Assembly (NCBI GenBank): GCA_029556045.1
Contig: JAKQGS010000417.1
Location: 1-9,215 of the forward strand
DNA: 9,215 nucleotides
Source of the DNA: Pseudomonadota bacterium
GTDB lineage: Bacteria; Bdellovibrionota; Oligoflexia; Oligoflexales; Oligoflexaceae
Reading direction: 5' to 3'
The notes under the pieces were generated by a model that was given only the letters and a program-made list of their open reading frames with translations, made no database searches and was not told where the DNA came from. The position numbers and the translations under genes were made by a program. Positions 1 to 5,825 of this stretch are shown here, piece after piece. Positions within the stretch are counted from its first letter, which is position 1, and each line of letters starts with the position of its first letter.

Positions 1-891
1 CCCTCGCCATTCCGCATCCTGGTCGATACCTTCAGGATTCGTGAAGGCATGAATGAGAGCTGGGGCAAGCGGGACGATCTTAGGGCTTGAAGTTTTCATC
101 CGGATCTGACTTCCGGAGTATTTTTCAAGACAACGCATTAGAAATCCTCCCTGCAGGATGTCGAGATAATGTTTGATGGTGGCCGTATTGCCTTCATCCT
201 GAAGCTGCCCCAAGAGCTTTTGATAGGAAATTTCCTGGGCTGGATACGTCATTGCCAGGGCAAAAAGCTGGCGTAGTAATGCCGGTTTTTGAATGGTGAC
301 GGCACTTTGTAAATCTCGGCCCAAAACAGGTTCTATGATACTGTCACGTATAAATGACCGCCAGCGGGGGATATCGCCAATCATGGCAGCTGGGGCAGGG
401 TAACCTCCAAATTTAAGGTAAGTCACAAGATCCCAGGCAAAAGCGGTTTGGCTTTCGGAAAAATCCCAGTGGGGGCAGCGAATCAATTCGTATCGTCCCG
501 CTAAACTCTCCGTTAAACCCTGTTGTAAGGATAAACTTGCCGAACCGGATAACACCACACGCAATTTGTTTTTGTGGCGATCTCGATCAAAGAGAATCTT
601 GACCACTTCGCTCCATCGATTAATTTTTTGAATCTCATCGATGGCTAATAAACATAGTCCTGGTTGTTCCAACGCACGCTGCCATACAAATTCTATCCAT
701 TCGGCTCCGGGGGGATTCACTTGATCGGCTGTTTCTGAAATTTTAGAGCCAGTCCATTGTTCCATGATTTGACTGATCGCCGTTGTCTTGCCGATTTGGC
801 GAGGGCCCATCAGAACTTGCAGAAACGGTAGTTCTGGCTCGCGAAGTCGCAGAAGGAGCGAATCTGCAAAATATCTCTTTATATTCGACAT
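1..891 (-). CDS. AAA_14/DUF4143-family ATP-binding protein, 3' end beyond window
   Basis: The reading frame is open from the ATG at 891 to the window edge, giving 297 residues starting MSNIKRYFADSLLLRL. A Walker A motif, GPRQIGKTT, lies at about residues 28-36. A Walker B motif, LLAIDEIQ, is near 91-98. A sensor-like LSGSASL follows, then ESLAGRYEL, which is the classic signature of this family just before the DUF4143 region. Full-length members are near 380-400 residues, so about a quarter is missing beyond position 1. Such proteins are P-loop ATPases followed by a C-terminal DUF4143 domain; their cellular role is generally unknown, and some resemble nuclease- or TA-linked ATPases. A GGAG sits 4 bases before the ATG. 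The gene is transcribed alone here, away from the lipoprotein gene. The family call is strong; no specific function can be given. Confidence 0.93.
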   Translation of the reverse strand, partial: MSNIKRYFADSLLLRLREPELPFLQVLMGPRQIGKTTAISQIMEQWTGSKISETADQVNPPGAEWIEFVWQRALEQPGLCLLAIDEIQKINRWSEVVKILFDRDRHKNKLRVVLSGSASLSLQQGLTESLAGRYELIRCPHWDFSESQTAFAWDLVTYLKFGGYPAPAAMIGDIPRWRSFIRDSIIEPVLGRDLQSAVTIQKPALLRQLFALAMTYPAQEISYQKLLGQLQDEGNTATIKHYLDILQGGFLMRCLEKYSGSQIRMKTSSPKIVPLAPALIHAFTNPEGIDQDAEWRG

Positions 892-951
892 GTTACTCCA
901 CTTATAGATATTTGGTAGATGAATCTCACAAATTTAGGAGCTGATGCTAAT

Positions 952-979
952 ATTTTAAGAGGAATGTCATAAATGTCAA
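952..979 (-). promoter_or_regulatory. Sigma70-type promoter for the AAA/DUF4143 ATPase gene
   Basis: On the minus strand a perfect -35 TTGACA (979-974) is separated by 16 bases from TAAAAT (957-952), one mismatch from the -10 consensus. The predicted start lies about 55 bases upstream of the ATG at 891. The heptamer TGACATT occurs twice in direct orientation across the -35 and spacer, about one helical turn apart, and could be a regulator site. This is prediction from sequence only. Confidence 0.55.
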
Positions 980-1141
980 TAGTTATAGCATGATAATATT
1001 TCCTGAAATTTGAAGTCAGCCGCTGCGATGAATGAAAAGCCGTTTTATAGGTGTTTGAGCCGTGTGGGCTAGTGAGGTGGACAGCTCAATGAGGACGAGC
1101 TGCAGTTAAATCTGAAAGTGAGTCACGACCAACCGTCTATA

Positions 1142-1171
1142 AACCTCGGATCGCAGAGGCGATCCGAGGTT
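1142..1171 (-). terminator. Strong hairpin 3' of the lipoprotein gene, probable terminator
   Basis: A perfect 12-bp inverted repeat (AACCTCGGATCG, 1142-1153, and its complement, 1160-1171) encloses a 6-base loop. It begins 7 bases after the TAA of the minus-strand lipoprotein gene. On the minus strand the stem is followed only by a short TTTATAG-like tail. On the plus strand it is followed by TCTACTTTTT, so it may work in both directions. The stem is the strongest hairpin I found in the window. The terminator role is inferred from position and stem stability. Confidence 0.7.
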
Positions 1172-1178
1172 CTACTTT

Positions 1179-1520
1179 TTAAAGCTCGCAATTGATCTTT
1201 TGGACGACATTTCCTTGAACGTTATTGAGAACCTTTTTGGTGACCCCGTTTGGCCAGTTGTCGCCATAGACAGCGAATCGACCAATTCGCTCCGAAGGCT
1301 CAAGGATGATGCCACCGATACAGGAGCTAAAGCCCTGATCCTTGCAGATTTCGTCGGCCACGTTGCGATCCACCGATTGACCCAGGTGCAGGATGATGGG
1401 GGTGCCCTGATAGGTGGGGTTATTCACCACCGTCTTCACTTCGCTACCGCCTTGATTTGCCGTGCCACAAGCTGTCGCCAGGGCCACCATCGCCAATAAT
1501 GCTGCGCTTACCATCTTCAT
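1179..1520 (-). CDS. Small predicted lipoprotein of unknown function (113 aa)
   Basis: The start is the ATG at 1520, supported by AAGGAGA (1534-1528) 7 bases upstream. The N-terminus is a short lysine-containing segment and a hydrophobic Ala/Leu/Val stretch ending LATAC, so Cys18 is the likely lipidated residue. The -3 position is Ala rather than the usual Leu, so the lipobox is acceptable but not ideal. After a Gly/Asn-rich linker comes a compact domain of roughly 80 residues with three further cysteines (59, 67 and 111), the last close to the C-terminus (NCEL); one disulfide is plausible. The export signal indicates an envelope location. It sits alone between a hairpin terminator and its own AT-rich promoter region. 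I do not recognise the family. The plus-strand frame over the same bases is a shadow. Confidence 0.82.
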   Translation of the reverse strand: MKMVSAALLAMVALATACGTANQGGSEVKTVVNNPTYQGTPIILHLGQSVDRNVADEICKDQGFSSCIGGIILEPSERIGRFAVYGDNWPNGVTKKVLNNVQGNVVQKINCEL

Positions 1521-1565
1521 ACCATTCTCTCCTTAATTAAGATTATTATTAACACCGATGCCCTG

Positions 1566-1594
1566 CTTATATTTTATGTATTAATTAATAACAA
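1566..1594 (-). promoter_or_regulatory. Candidate promoter for the small lipoprotein gene
   Basis: On the minus strand TTGTTA (1594-1589) is followed after 17 bases by TATAAG (1571-1566), about 46 bases upstream of the ATG. The region is extremely AT-rich, so other -10-like hexamers occur nearby and the exact start is uncertain. Confidence 0.4.
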
Positions 1595-1630
1595 GTTATT
1601 ATTGCAATAATAACTCACACTAATATTAGT
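1595..1630. repeat. Two perfect AT-rich palindromes upstream of the lipoprotein promoter
   Basis: Bases 1595-1614 form a perfect 20-bp palindrome with no spacer (half-site GTTATTATTG). Bases 1619-1630 form a second perfect 12-bp palindrome, ACTAATATTAGT. A further AATAAC half-site just before 1595 can pair with the first arm of the 20-mer. The 20-bp palindrome abuts the candidate -35 of the lipoprotein promoter, so it could be an operator. Low complexity makes chance palindromes more likely here, and no binding protein can be named. Confidence 0.55.
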
Positions 1631-1853
1631 ATTTATAAAATGGCTTTTGTTAACGGATGAATCCCGTCAACCTTCTGAAATTAAAGGGGATTATAGGGAT
1701 GAAATTGTGGGCTAGGCTGATTTTTTAGGGAGTCATTTCTTGGGTCGCGGTTTGATAGCGCTTACCAACAACCGTCTTAGGACTACAACGCCCTCTGGAT
1801 TGTTGCCATCGAATTTGACGCGGTGGAATCATCGGAGTGCGGCGGCAACGAGA

Positions 1854-2135
1854 TCAGGCACGCCGCTTCTTCATCTTTTGAACCCCCTCGTTCAGAATCA
1901 GCTTGATAAGAGCTTGGTAGGGGACGTCGTTCATTGAACCCAGTGCCCGTAATTCGTTGAGAAGCTGCGTTGGTATCCGGATCGATACAACCTGGGTTGG
2001 AGGTGAAGGGGGCAATGCAATACCGATATCTTCCAGTTTCAAGGGTTTAGACTTGTCGATAAAAGCAGTCGTGTCAACGGTGTCATATTCATCAATAGCC
2101 TCGTGTGATACAACTTTCTTAGGCTTCTTTTTCAT
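1854..2135 (-). CDS. CopG/BrnA-like ribbon-helix-helix antitoxin (93 aa)
   Basis: This is the antitoxin partner of the BrnT-type toxin gene directly upstream. The lysine-rich N-terminus (MKKKPKKVVSHEAIDEYDTV) and acidic middle form the probable flexible toxin-binding part. From about residue 49 comes the ribbon-helix-helix region: beta strand VVSIRIP, helix QLLNELRALGS, then VPYQALIKLILNEGVQKMKK. The VPYQALIK segment is typical of the CopG_antitoxin family often paired with BrnT. Such antitoxins neutralise the toxin directly and repress their own operon by DNA binding. The ATG at 2135 lies inside the 3' end of the toxin gene (17-base overlap), with a GGAG and a G-run just upstream, so translation is probably coupled. 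The gene is intact although the toxin is frameshifted. A lack of selection against antitoxin retention, or a regulatory role, would explain that. Confidence 0.85.
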   Translation of the reverse strand: MKKKPKKVVSHEAIDEYDTVDTTAFIDKSKPLKLEDIGIALPPSPPTQVVSIRIPTQLLNELRALGSMNDVPYQALIKLILNEGVQKMKKRRA

Positions 2136-2396
2136 AAATCCCCCGCTCCTTCTTTGATGCAGGACGTGCTGTAATGATTCGGATCTTTTGTTTTCGGTAA
2201 GTAAAACCTACCATCAAAACCCTACTTTCAAGACTTTTACCGTATAGAATATATCGCGATTCATCCTGACTACTTCGGCTATCTGCAAAAACAACATGGT
2301 TTGGATCATAAAAAGCTGATTCTGCCTCTAACGCGGAAACACCGTGCTTTTTTCATTTTTTTGGATATTCCACTGATCCCATTCAAACTTTGTCAC
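2119..2396 (-). pseudogene. brnT: BrnT-family toxin, frameshifted near the N-terminus
   Basis: BrnT is a RelE-fold ribonuclease toxin of about 90 residues. On the minus strand a GTG at 2396, preceded by GGAG (2405-2402), opens VTKFEWDQWNIQKNEK and then runs out of frame to a TAG at 2330-2328. In the next frame the protein resumes exactly at the conserved KHGVS, continuing ALEAESAFYDPNHVVFAD, SRSSQDESRYILYGK, and ending with RIITARPASKKERGIYEKEA at a TAA (2121-2119). Joining both parts needs one extra base in an A6 tract (2353-2348 on the plus strand as T6), which would restore NEKKHGVS, matching the family N-x-x-KHGV pattern. The rest of the protein has no stop and keeps the FEWD, FxDP and RxIxAR(x)AS family motifs. 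A recent inactivation, a sequencing error at the homopolymer, or slippage-dependent expression are all possible. Confidence 0.85.
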
Positions 2397-2461
2397 TTCA
2401 TCTCCAAAATGTCGCACGTCACACTACACTTGCATCGTATTTTTGCAGGATATTCTAGGCC

Positions 2462-2495
2462 ATTCTAAAGAGTGTTGCAGCTCGTTTGCAAACGA
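2462..2495 (-). promoter_or_regulatory. Candidate brnT-antitoxin promoter with palindromic operator
   Basis: On the minus strand TTGCAA (2491-2486) and TAGAAT (2467-2462) are 18 bases apart, placing the start about 60 bases before the toxin GTG. The -35 lies inside a perfect 14-bp palindrome, TCGTTTGCAAACGA (2482-2495), as expected for a site where an autorepressing antitoxin would block RNA polymerase. A second TAGAAT occurs at 2457-2452. The palindrome is also 12 bases past the stop of the amidase gene, but with only a 5-bp stem and no T tract it is a poor terminator. Confidence 0.45.
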
Positions 2496-2507
2496 ATTCT
2501 ATCTGAA

Positions 2508-3518
2508 TCATTGCGCTGCGAGCCATTCGCGAACCTCTGTCAACAGCGCATCCATCATCGCAAATAACCTTTCACCCGGACAAAGGGTTGCGGTGGTGCC
2601 AGCCTCCCGGTGTCCCTTGAAATTCTCGTGGTTGATGTCGATCTCATATCGATCCGCAATCGCTTTCATCAGGGTCTTCACGCTTGCCATCTGATCGTCG
2701 GTAGGATCACCCTCTTCAAAATTTCCCATCAGGGCGATGCCGATATTGTCGCGATTGGCACCCTTGGCATGAGCACCCATCAAGGGCAAACGCCGGCCCT
2801 CAAAAATACGACCATCCTGACCGATGAGAAAGTGATAGCCAACATCACACCAACCATTCACCTGCATATGATAGTTTTGGGTCAACCGCATCCGCGATTC
2901 GCCGGTTTCCACATCCTGATTGGGATCAGCGGTATGATGCAGTACAATGCCTGTCACACCCATTTGGTCGATGCAATCCGGGGTTGCCGCAGCTCCCCAC
3001 GCTTCACGGACCACAAAAGTCTTGCCCTCGAGGAGATCCACCATGGCTTGATCCGACTCCGAATCGTCGGTACCTTGGCTTTCGCGGGACACGGCATATT
3101 CCGGCAGATGTTGCGCTTCCGTCAAAAAATCAAGCTTCAAATGGGAAGGAGCCCGACCCGAATCAATTTTCAGGCGATAGTAATTGGCAGCCGCGGGCGC
3201 ATCATAGACGCCAACCCCCAGCTGTCTACGCCCTTGCTCGCGGTATAAAATCGTCAGAGTCTTGAATTCACTAAAACGCTTCCCATCGATACTGGAAGCG
3301 ATCTGCAGATTGCCCAGGTCTTCCGCATCCCATTGCACTCCAATCCGCGTGAAGCCACCCGCTACGTGACGAATCGGTGAAGTGATAACCTCACGTTCTG
3401 CCATCGCTGCAGCAAAGACGACGGAATGACCTTCATTTGCGCCACTATGGCCATGCGTACTACCTTGGGAGCAGCCACCTATCACCAAGACTATCGCCAT
3501 CCATATGTTTCGGTACAT
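2508..3518 (-). CDS. PGRP-like N-acetylmuramoyl-L-alanine amidase lipoprotein (336 aa)
   Basis: The predicted enzyme cleaves the bond between N-acetylmuramic acid and L-alanine in peptidoglycan. The start chosen is the ATG at 3518, not the upstream in-frame TTG at 3542, because it gives a clean lipoprotein signal MYRNIWMAIVLVIGGC with lipidated Cys16. After a Gly/His/Ser linker, residues about 40-135 look like a beta-rich accessory domain. The catalytic domain begins near 168 (VVREAWGA) and shows LHHTAD (about 193-198), NGWCDVGYHFLIG, GRIFEGR, GAHAKGANRDNIGIALMGNF, and GHRE...CPG. His194, His303 and Cys313 are the likely zinc ligands by analogy with T7 lysozyme and catalytic PGRPs; Tyr228 matches the catalytic tyrosine. 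Keeping the Cys ligand argues for an active amidase rather than a binding-only homologue. It stands alone, divergent from the repeat-protein gene. Roles could be wall turnover, recycling or attack on other cells. Confidence 0.93.
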   Translation of the reverse strand: MYRNIWMAIVLVIGGCSQGSTHGHSGANEGHSVVFAAAMAEREVITSPIRHVAGGFTRIGVQWDAEDLGNLQIASSIDGKRFSEFKTLTILYREQGRRQLGVGVYDAPAAANYYRLKIDSGRAPSHLKLDFLTEAQHLPEYAVSRESQGTDDSESDQAMVDLLEGKTFVVREAWGAAATPDCIDQMGVTGIVLHHTADPNQDVETGESRMRLTQNYHMQVNGWCDVGYHFLIGQDGRIFEGRRLPLMGAHAKGANRDNIGIALMGNFEEGDPTDDQMASVKTLMKAIADRYEIDINHENFKGHREAGTTATLCPGERLFAMMDALLTEVREWLAAQ

Positions 3519-3654
3519 GCGTACATCCGCTGAGCTTTCCAAACTGAATTGGCATAGCCTTTGGACGGCAGATCTGAAACGCCAAATTTTGGAGCGGGTG
3601 GACTTTAAAAAAAACGCTCCCTTTATTCGGAGTCAGATGTTCCATTCTGTGCGA

Positions 3655-3703
3655 TTGCTTCCCCAATATTAATATGTTAATAATCCGTCTCCATTTCAAT
3701 GGA
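3655..3703 (+). promoter_or_regulatory. Candidate promoter and inverted repeat for the RCC1-like gene
   Basis: TTGCTT (3655-3660) is followed after 17 bases by TAATAA (3678-3683); TTAATA at 16 bases is an alternative -10. Just downstream, TCCATT (3690-3695) and its complement AATGGA (3698-3703) form an inverted repeat with a 2-base centre, ending 16 bases before the ATG. If the promoter is right, this site lies at the transcription start and could bind a repressor. Weak matches in an AT-rich setting keep confidence low. Confidence 0.3.
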
Positions 3704-3719
3704 AAAGGCGCACTAAATT

Positions 3720-5189
3720 ATGAAAATACATAAAATTATCAAAGGCTTCGTACTCGTCGTTATATCCCTGGCGGGAGCCTCAGCCCTGGCCGCCAAACGT
3801 CCCGTGGTGGTGGGCAATGGCGGCGATGCGGTCCAGTGCGAAGGTGCCAGCAACAACCCGGACAAGGGTGAATTTAAAGGCCTCTATTCGTTGGATTATC
3901 TTTTGACTCTTCGGGGACGGGACGCCGACCTGGTGTCGTGGTCCAGTTTGGATGAAGGGTGGCGCGAACTTGAATCACTGGTGGCCCGCATCATGCCGGA
4001 GCATCGTCGTAGCTTTCAGGATTTTCGCCGCTGGTATCGCAATGAGGGCAACCTGCGGGCCCCCCGTTTGTGGGAAGCAGCTCCCTTTGGGTTAATCCCG
4101 TTGGAAGACGAGGGCATGGTCCGTCAGTTACCGAACGACTGCCGGAAAGACGGGCAAAGCCAGATTGTCCAAACGGTGGTGCGTCAGGATCCGGAATTTT
4201 CCGGCACCAGCAAAATAATCTATAAATTTGTTCCTTCCGTCCTTGATGATTTGGGGGCGAACGATCCCCGCCAATTAACATTTTTGCTGATCCACGAATG
4301 GCTTTGGGATCTCAGTCCCAACGTGGACCAAAACCGACGTCTGAACCGCTTTCTCCACGACAAGTCCACTTACAGCATGGATACAGCGGATGCCCGCGAA
4401 GTTATTGAAAGCCTGGGATTCCGCCTCAGTCGCGATCCATTGAACCGCGCCGCCACGTTAAGTGTGGGATCCCGGCATGGATGTATGATCGATCAAAAGG
4501 GTGTTCAGTGTTGGGGGACCACCGCTGAAATCCCCGCCATGGACCATCCCACAGCTGTTGCAGTGGGAGATCACTTCAGCTGCGCTCTGGACAAGAACGG
4601 TGTGCAATGCTGGGGCGCAAGATCGATGAACGTCCCTACCCTTAAAAATCCCTACGCTCTCGCCGCTTCGTCGACATATGCCTGCGCCCTGGATGACACC
4701 GGTGCCGTGTGCTGGGGGCAAGGTCAAGACGGCCTGACGAATCCCCCGAAACTGAGGAACCCGCGAGCTATCAGCACAGGCCCCTTATTCGCCTGTGCCT
4801 TGGATGACGATGGATTGCAGTGCTGGGGACGACGGACGCCGATTCCTGTAAACGCCGTGCAAAATCCTGTGGCCATCAGTATTGGTGGGCAGAATGCCTG
4901 CGTGATCGATGATAACGGCCTGAATTGCTGGGGACCAAACAACATCGCCGACGTACCGGCGATGCGTCATCCCACCATGGTCAGCGTCGGCCCTGGTCAC
5001 GCCTGTGCAATCGATGCTGGCACCATCCATTGCTGGGACTCTATCGACGTGAGTCAGATTCCTGTCATGCAAAATCCGGATGCTGTGGCAGCGGGAGACA
5101 GGATTACCTGCGCTCGTCATGACGGCGGATTAAGCTGCTGGGGTGAGTCACCCTTTGCGGGTGTTCCTCCGCCTAAGCCGCGGGATTGA
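3720..5189 (+). CDS. Secreted protein with seven Cys-paired RCC1-like repeats (489 aa)
   Basis: A signal peptide of about 24 residues (ending SALA before AKRP) directs export; no lipobox is present. The N-terminal domain (about 25-240) opens with VVVGNGGDAVQC and contains LLIHEWLWDLSPNVDQNRR near 189-207, a segment I associate with uncharacterised secreted proteins of Bdellovibrio-like bacteria. It has no HExxH. From about 245 to 478 there are seven repeats of 33-37 residues on the pattern AVGxxxxCALDDxGLxCWG followed by a VPxMxNP-like turn. Each has cysteines exactly nine residues apart (255/264, 288/297, 322/331, 359/368, 394/403, 429/438, 464/473). Seven such units suggest a closed pseudo-propeller like RCC1, probably for binding, with disulfide-stabilised blades. 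The ligand is unknown. The ribosome binding site is weak (AAAAGG about 11 bases upstream). The gene is monocistronic. Confidence 0.87.
   Translation: MKIHKIIKGFVLVVISLAGASALAAKRPVVVGNGGDAVQCEGASNNPDKGEFKGLYSLDYLLTLRGRDADLVSWSSLDEGWRELESLVARIMPEHRRSFQDFRRWYRNEGNLRAPRLWEAAPFGLIPLEDEGMVRQLPNDCRKDGQSQIVQTVVRQDPEFSGTSKIIYKFVPSVLDDLGANDPRQLTFLLIHEWLWDLSPNVDQNRRLNRFLHDKSTYSMDTADAREVIESLGFRLSRDPLNRAATLSVGSRHGCMIDQKGVQCWGTTAEIPAMDHPTAVAVGDHFSCALDKNGVQCWGARSMNVPTLKNPYALAASSTYACALDDTGAVCWGQGQDGLTNPPKLRNPRAISTGPLFACALDDDGLQCWGRRTPIPVNAVQNPVAISIGGQNACVIDDNGLNCWGPNNIADVPAMRHPTMVSVGPGHACAIDAGTIHCWDSIDVSQIPVMQNPDAVAAGDRITCARHDGGLSCWGESPFAGVPPPKPRD
4467..5151 (+). repeat. Seven tandem RCC1-like protein repeats
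   Basis: The 3' half of the coding region is built from seven units of about 100-110 bases, each encoding a C-x8-C-W core. The tryptophan after the second cysteine is invariant; the following Gly is replaced by Asp only in unit 6. The units are clearly diverged at DNA level, so this is an old protein repeat and not a recent DNA tandem duplication. Confidence 0.85.
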
Positions 5190-5537
5190 TTGACCGATTG
5201 TACCGGCCAGTATAACGTCGTGTTGCAATCGATTTTTTGCCCTTCCGCTGCCATGAACAGTTTGGATATTCATGCTTCACTACCCTCTTCGAAATGGAAA
5301 CAAAACCGTAATCCGTTTTTTGGCAGATTCGCCTGTACCTTGACGGCTCTTAGCCGCTTGTCATTCACCGACAACTTAAAGACGGACACTCTGACTGTGG
5401 CAAAATTCCATTCAAACGAATAAATACCTCAGGCTAGGTTAACGTTTTGTCTAATAACGAAATGACATTTGCACTTGCAATGTACGTCTATTTACCGTAC
5501 TTGTCGAATATGTCATATTTCCACGCGGACAGGTTGT
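5190..5537. other. Intergenic region, 348 bases, no convincing gene
   Basis: A 77-codon plus-strand frame starts with TTG directly after the upstream stop, but it has no ribosome binding site and no recognisable motif, so I do not call it. A weak 6-bp hairpin (CATGAA, 5252-5257, with TTCATG, 5269-5274) lacks a T tract. I see no clear terminator for the repeat-protein gene. The last 70 bases contain inverted repeats likely to control the toxin-antitoxin pair. The composition becomes AT-rich from about 5400. Confidence 0.55.
5469..5519 (+). promoter_or_regulatory. Three inverted repeats upstream of the RelE/HigB-like TA pair
   Basis: TTGCA-CT-TGCAA (5469-5480), GTACG-N9-CGTAC (5482-5500) and the perfect AATATG-T-CATATT (5507-5519) follow one another. 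The last ends 18 bases before the toxin ATG. XRE antitoxins normally bind palindromes at their own promoter, so these are candidate operators. I could not choose a convincing -35/-10 pair. Confidence 0.45.
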
Positions 5538-5825
5538 ATGGCAAAAAAAGCTATCGTTTTGTTGACACCATTTTCAAGCAAGCAATTAAAGAAATTGCCA
5601 CTTCATATCCGCGAAGCGTTCTATTTTTGGGTTCATTTGATTGAAAATTTTGGACTTGTTAGAACTCGTAAAATTCCCGGCTATCGGGACAAGATTTTGT
5701 CTGGAGCAAGGAAGGGCCAGCGATCTGTCAGGTTAAATCGCGGATACCGGATATTCTATACGGAAGCTGATTCCGCGGAAGAAATTGAACTAACAGTGAT
5801 CGGAGTTAATAAACATGAGTACTAA
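5538..5825 (+). CDS. RelE/HigB-like type II toxin (95 aa)
   Basis: This family cleaves mRNA, usually at the ribosome. I start it at the ATG at 5538 (MAKKAIVLLTPFSSKQLKKL) with an ACAGG just upstream. The 23 residues before this ATG in the open frame are Cys/Arg-rich and look like untranslated sequence. Residues 12-40 form the two N-terminal helices of the RelE fold (SSKQLKKLPLHIREAFYFW). The core KGQRSVRLNRGYRIFY (about 59-74) carries the conserved basic residues, and the C-terminus VIGVNKHEY ends in the His/Tyr seen in the KHEY or KHDY ending of HigB/RelE-type toxins. Toxin-first order and an XRE partner favour the HigBA arrangement. It overlaps the antitoxin gene by 11 bases, implying coupled translation. 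The whole module is AT-richer than the genes on both sides. Confidence 0.88.
   Translation: MAKKAIVLLTPFSSKQLKKLPLHIREAFYFWVHLIENFGLVRTRKIPGYRDKILSGARKGQRSVRLNRGYRIFYTEADSAEEIELTVIGVNKHEY

Larger units (their letters stand above)
1521..1853. other. Intergenic region, 333 bases, no convincing gene
   Basis: The lipoprotein-proximal half is very AT-rich and holds the promoter and palindromes listed separately. Bases 1649-1671 form an imperfect inverted repeat (GTTAACGG with CCGTCAAC, one mismatch) without a T tract. From about 1740 to 1853 the composition becomes more GC-rich. Short plus-strand frames there lack a start with a ribosome binding site and run into the antitoxin gene in antisense. 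I see no RNA gene and no clear terminator for the antitoxin gene. Confidence 0.6.

Noticed and set aside
1082..1102. Hairpin CAGCTC-N9-GAGCTG as a terminator or small RNA
   Set aside because: The stem is only 6 bp with no T tract and no promoter evidence, while the perfect 12-bp hairpin at 1142-1171 explains termination better.
1649..1671. Imperfect inverted repeat as a terminator of the antitoxin gene
   Set aside because: It is about 180 bases past the stop, has a mismatch and no T tract on either strand.
1781..1906. Short plus-strand frame opening DYNALWIVAIEFDAVESSEC, possible gene remnant
   Set aside because: It is preceded by a stop, has no start codon and runs antisense into the antitoxin gene; too short to assign to any family.
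2610..3248. Plus-strand open frame (212 codons) opposite the PGRP amidase gene
   Set aside because: The amidase frame on the minus strand carries all family motifs; this frame is a shadow of it.
3519..3542. Upstream TTG start extending the amidase by eight residues
   Set aside because: The extension puts charged residues before the lipoprotein signal; the ATG at 3518 gives a normal signal with the lipobox Cys at position 16.
3460..3699. Minus-strand 79-codon frame across the amidase start region
   Set aside because: It overlaps the amidase signal-peptide region in a different frame and covers the probable leader; no motif or ribosome binding site supports it.
5190..5423. 77-codon plus-strand frame after the repeat-protein gene
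   Set aside because: It begins with a TTG right after the previous stop, has no ribosome binding site, and shows no motif or coding-like pattern.
5469..5537. N-terminal extension of the RelE/HigB-like toxin by 23 residues
   Set aside because: The extension is Cys/Arg-rich, overlaps the inverted repeats and matches no family sequence; the ATG at 5538 has an upstream ACAGG and gives the usual toxin length.
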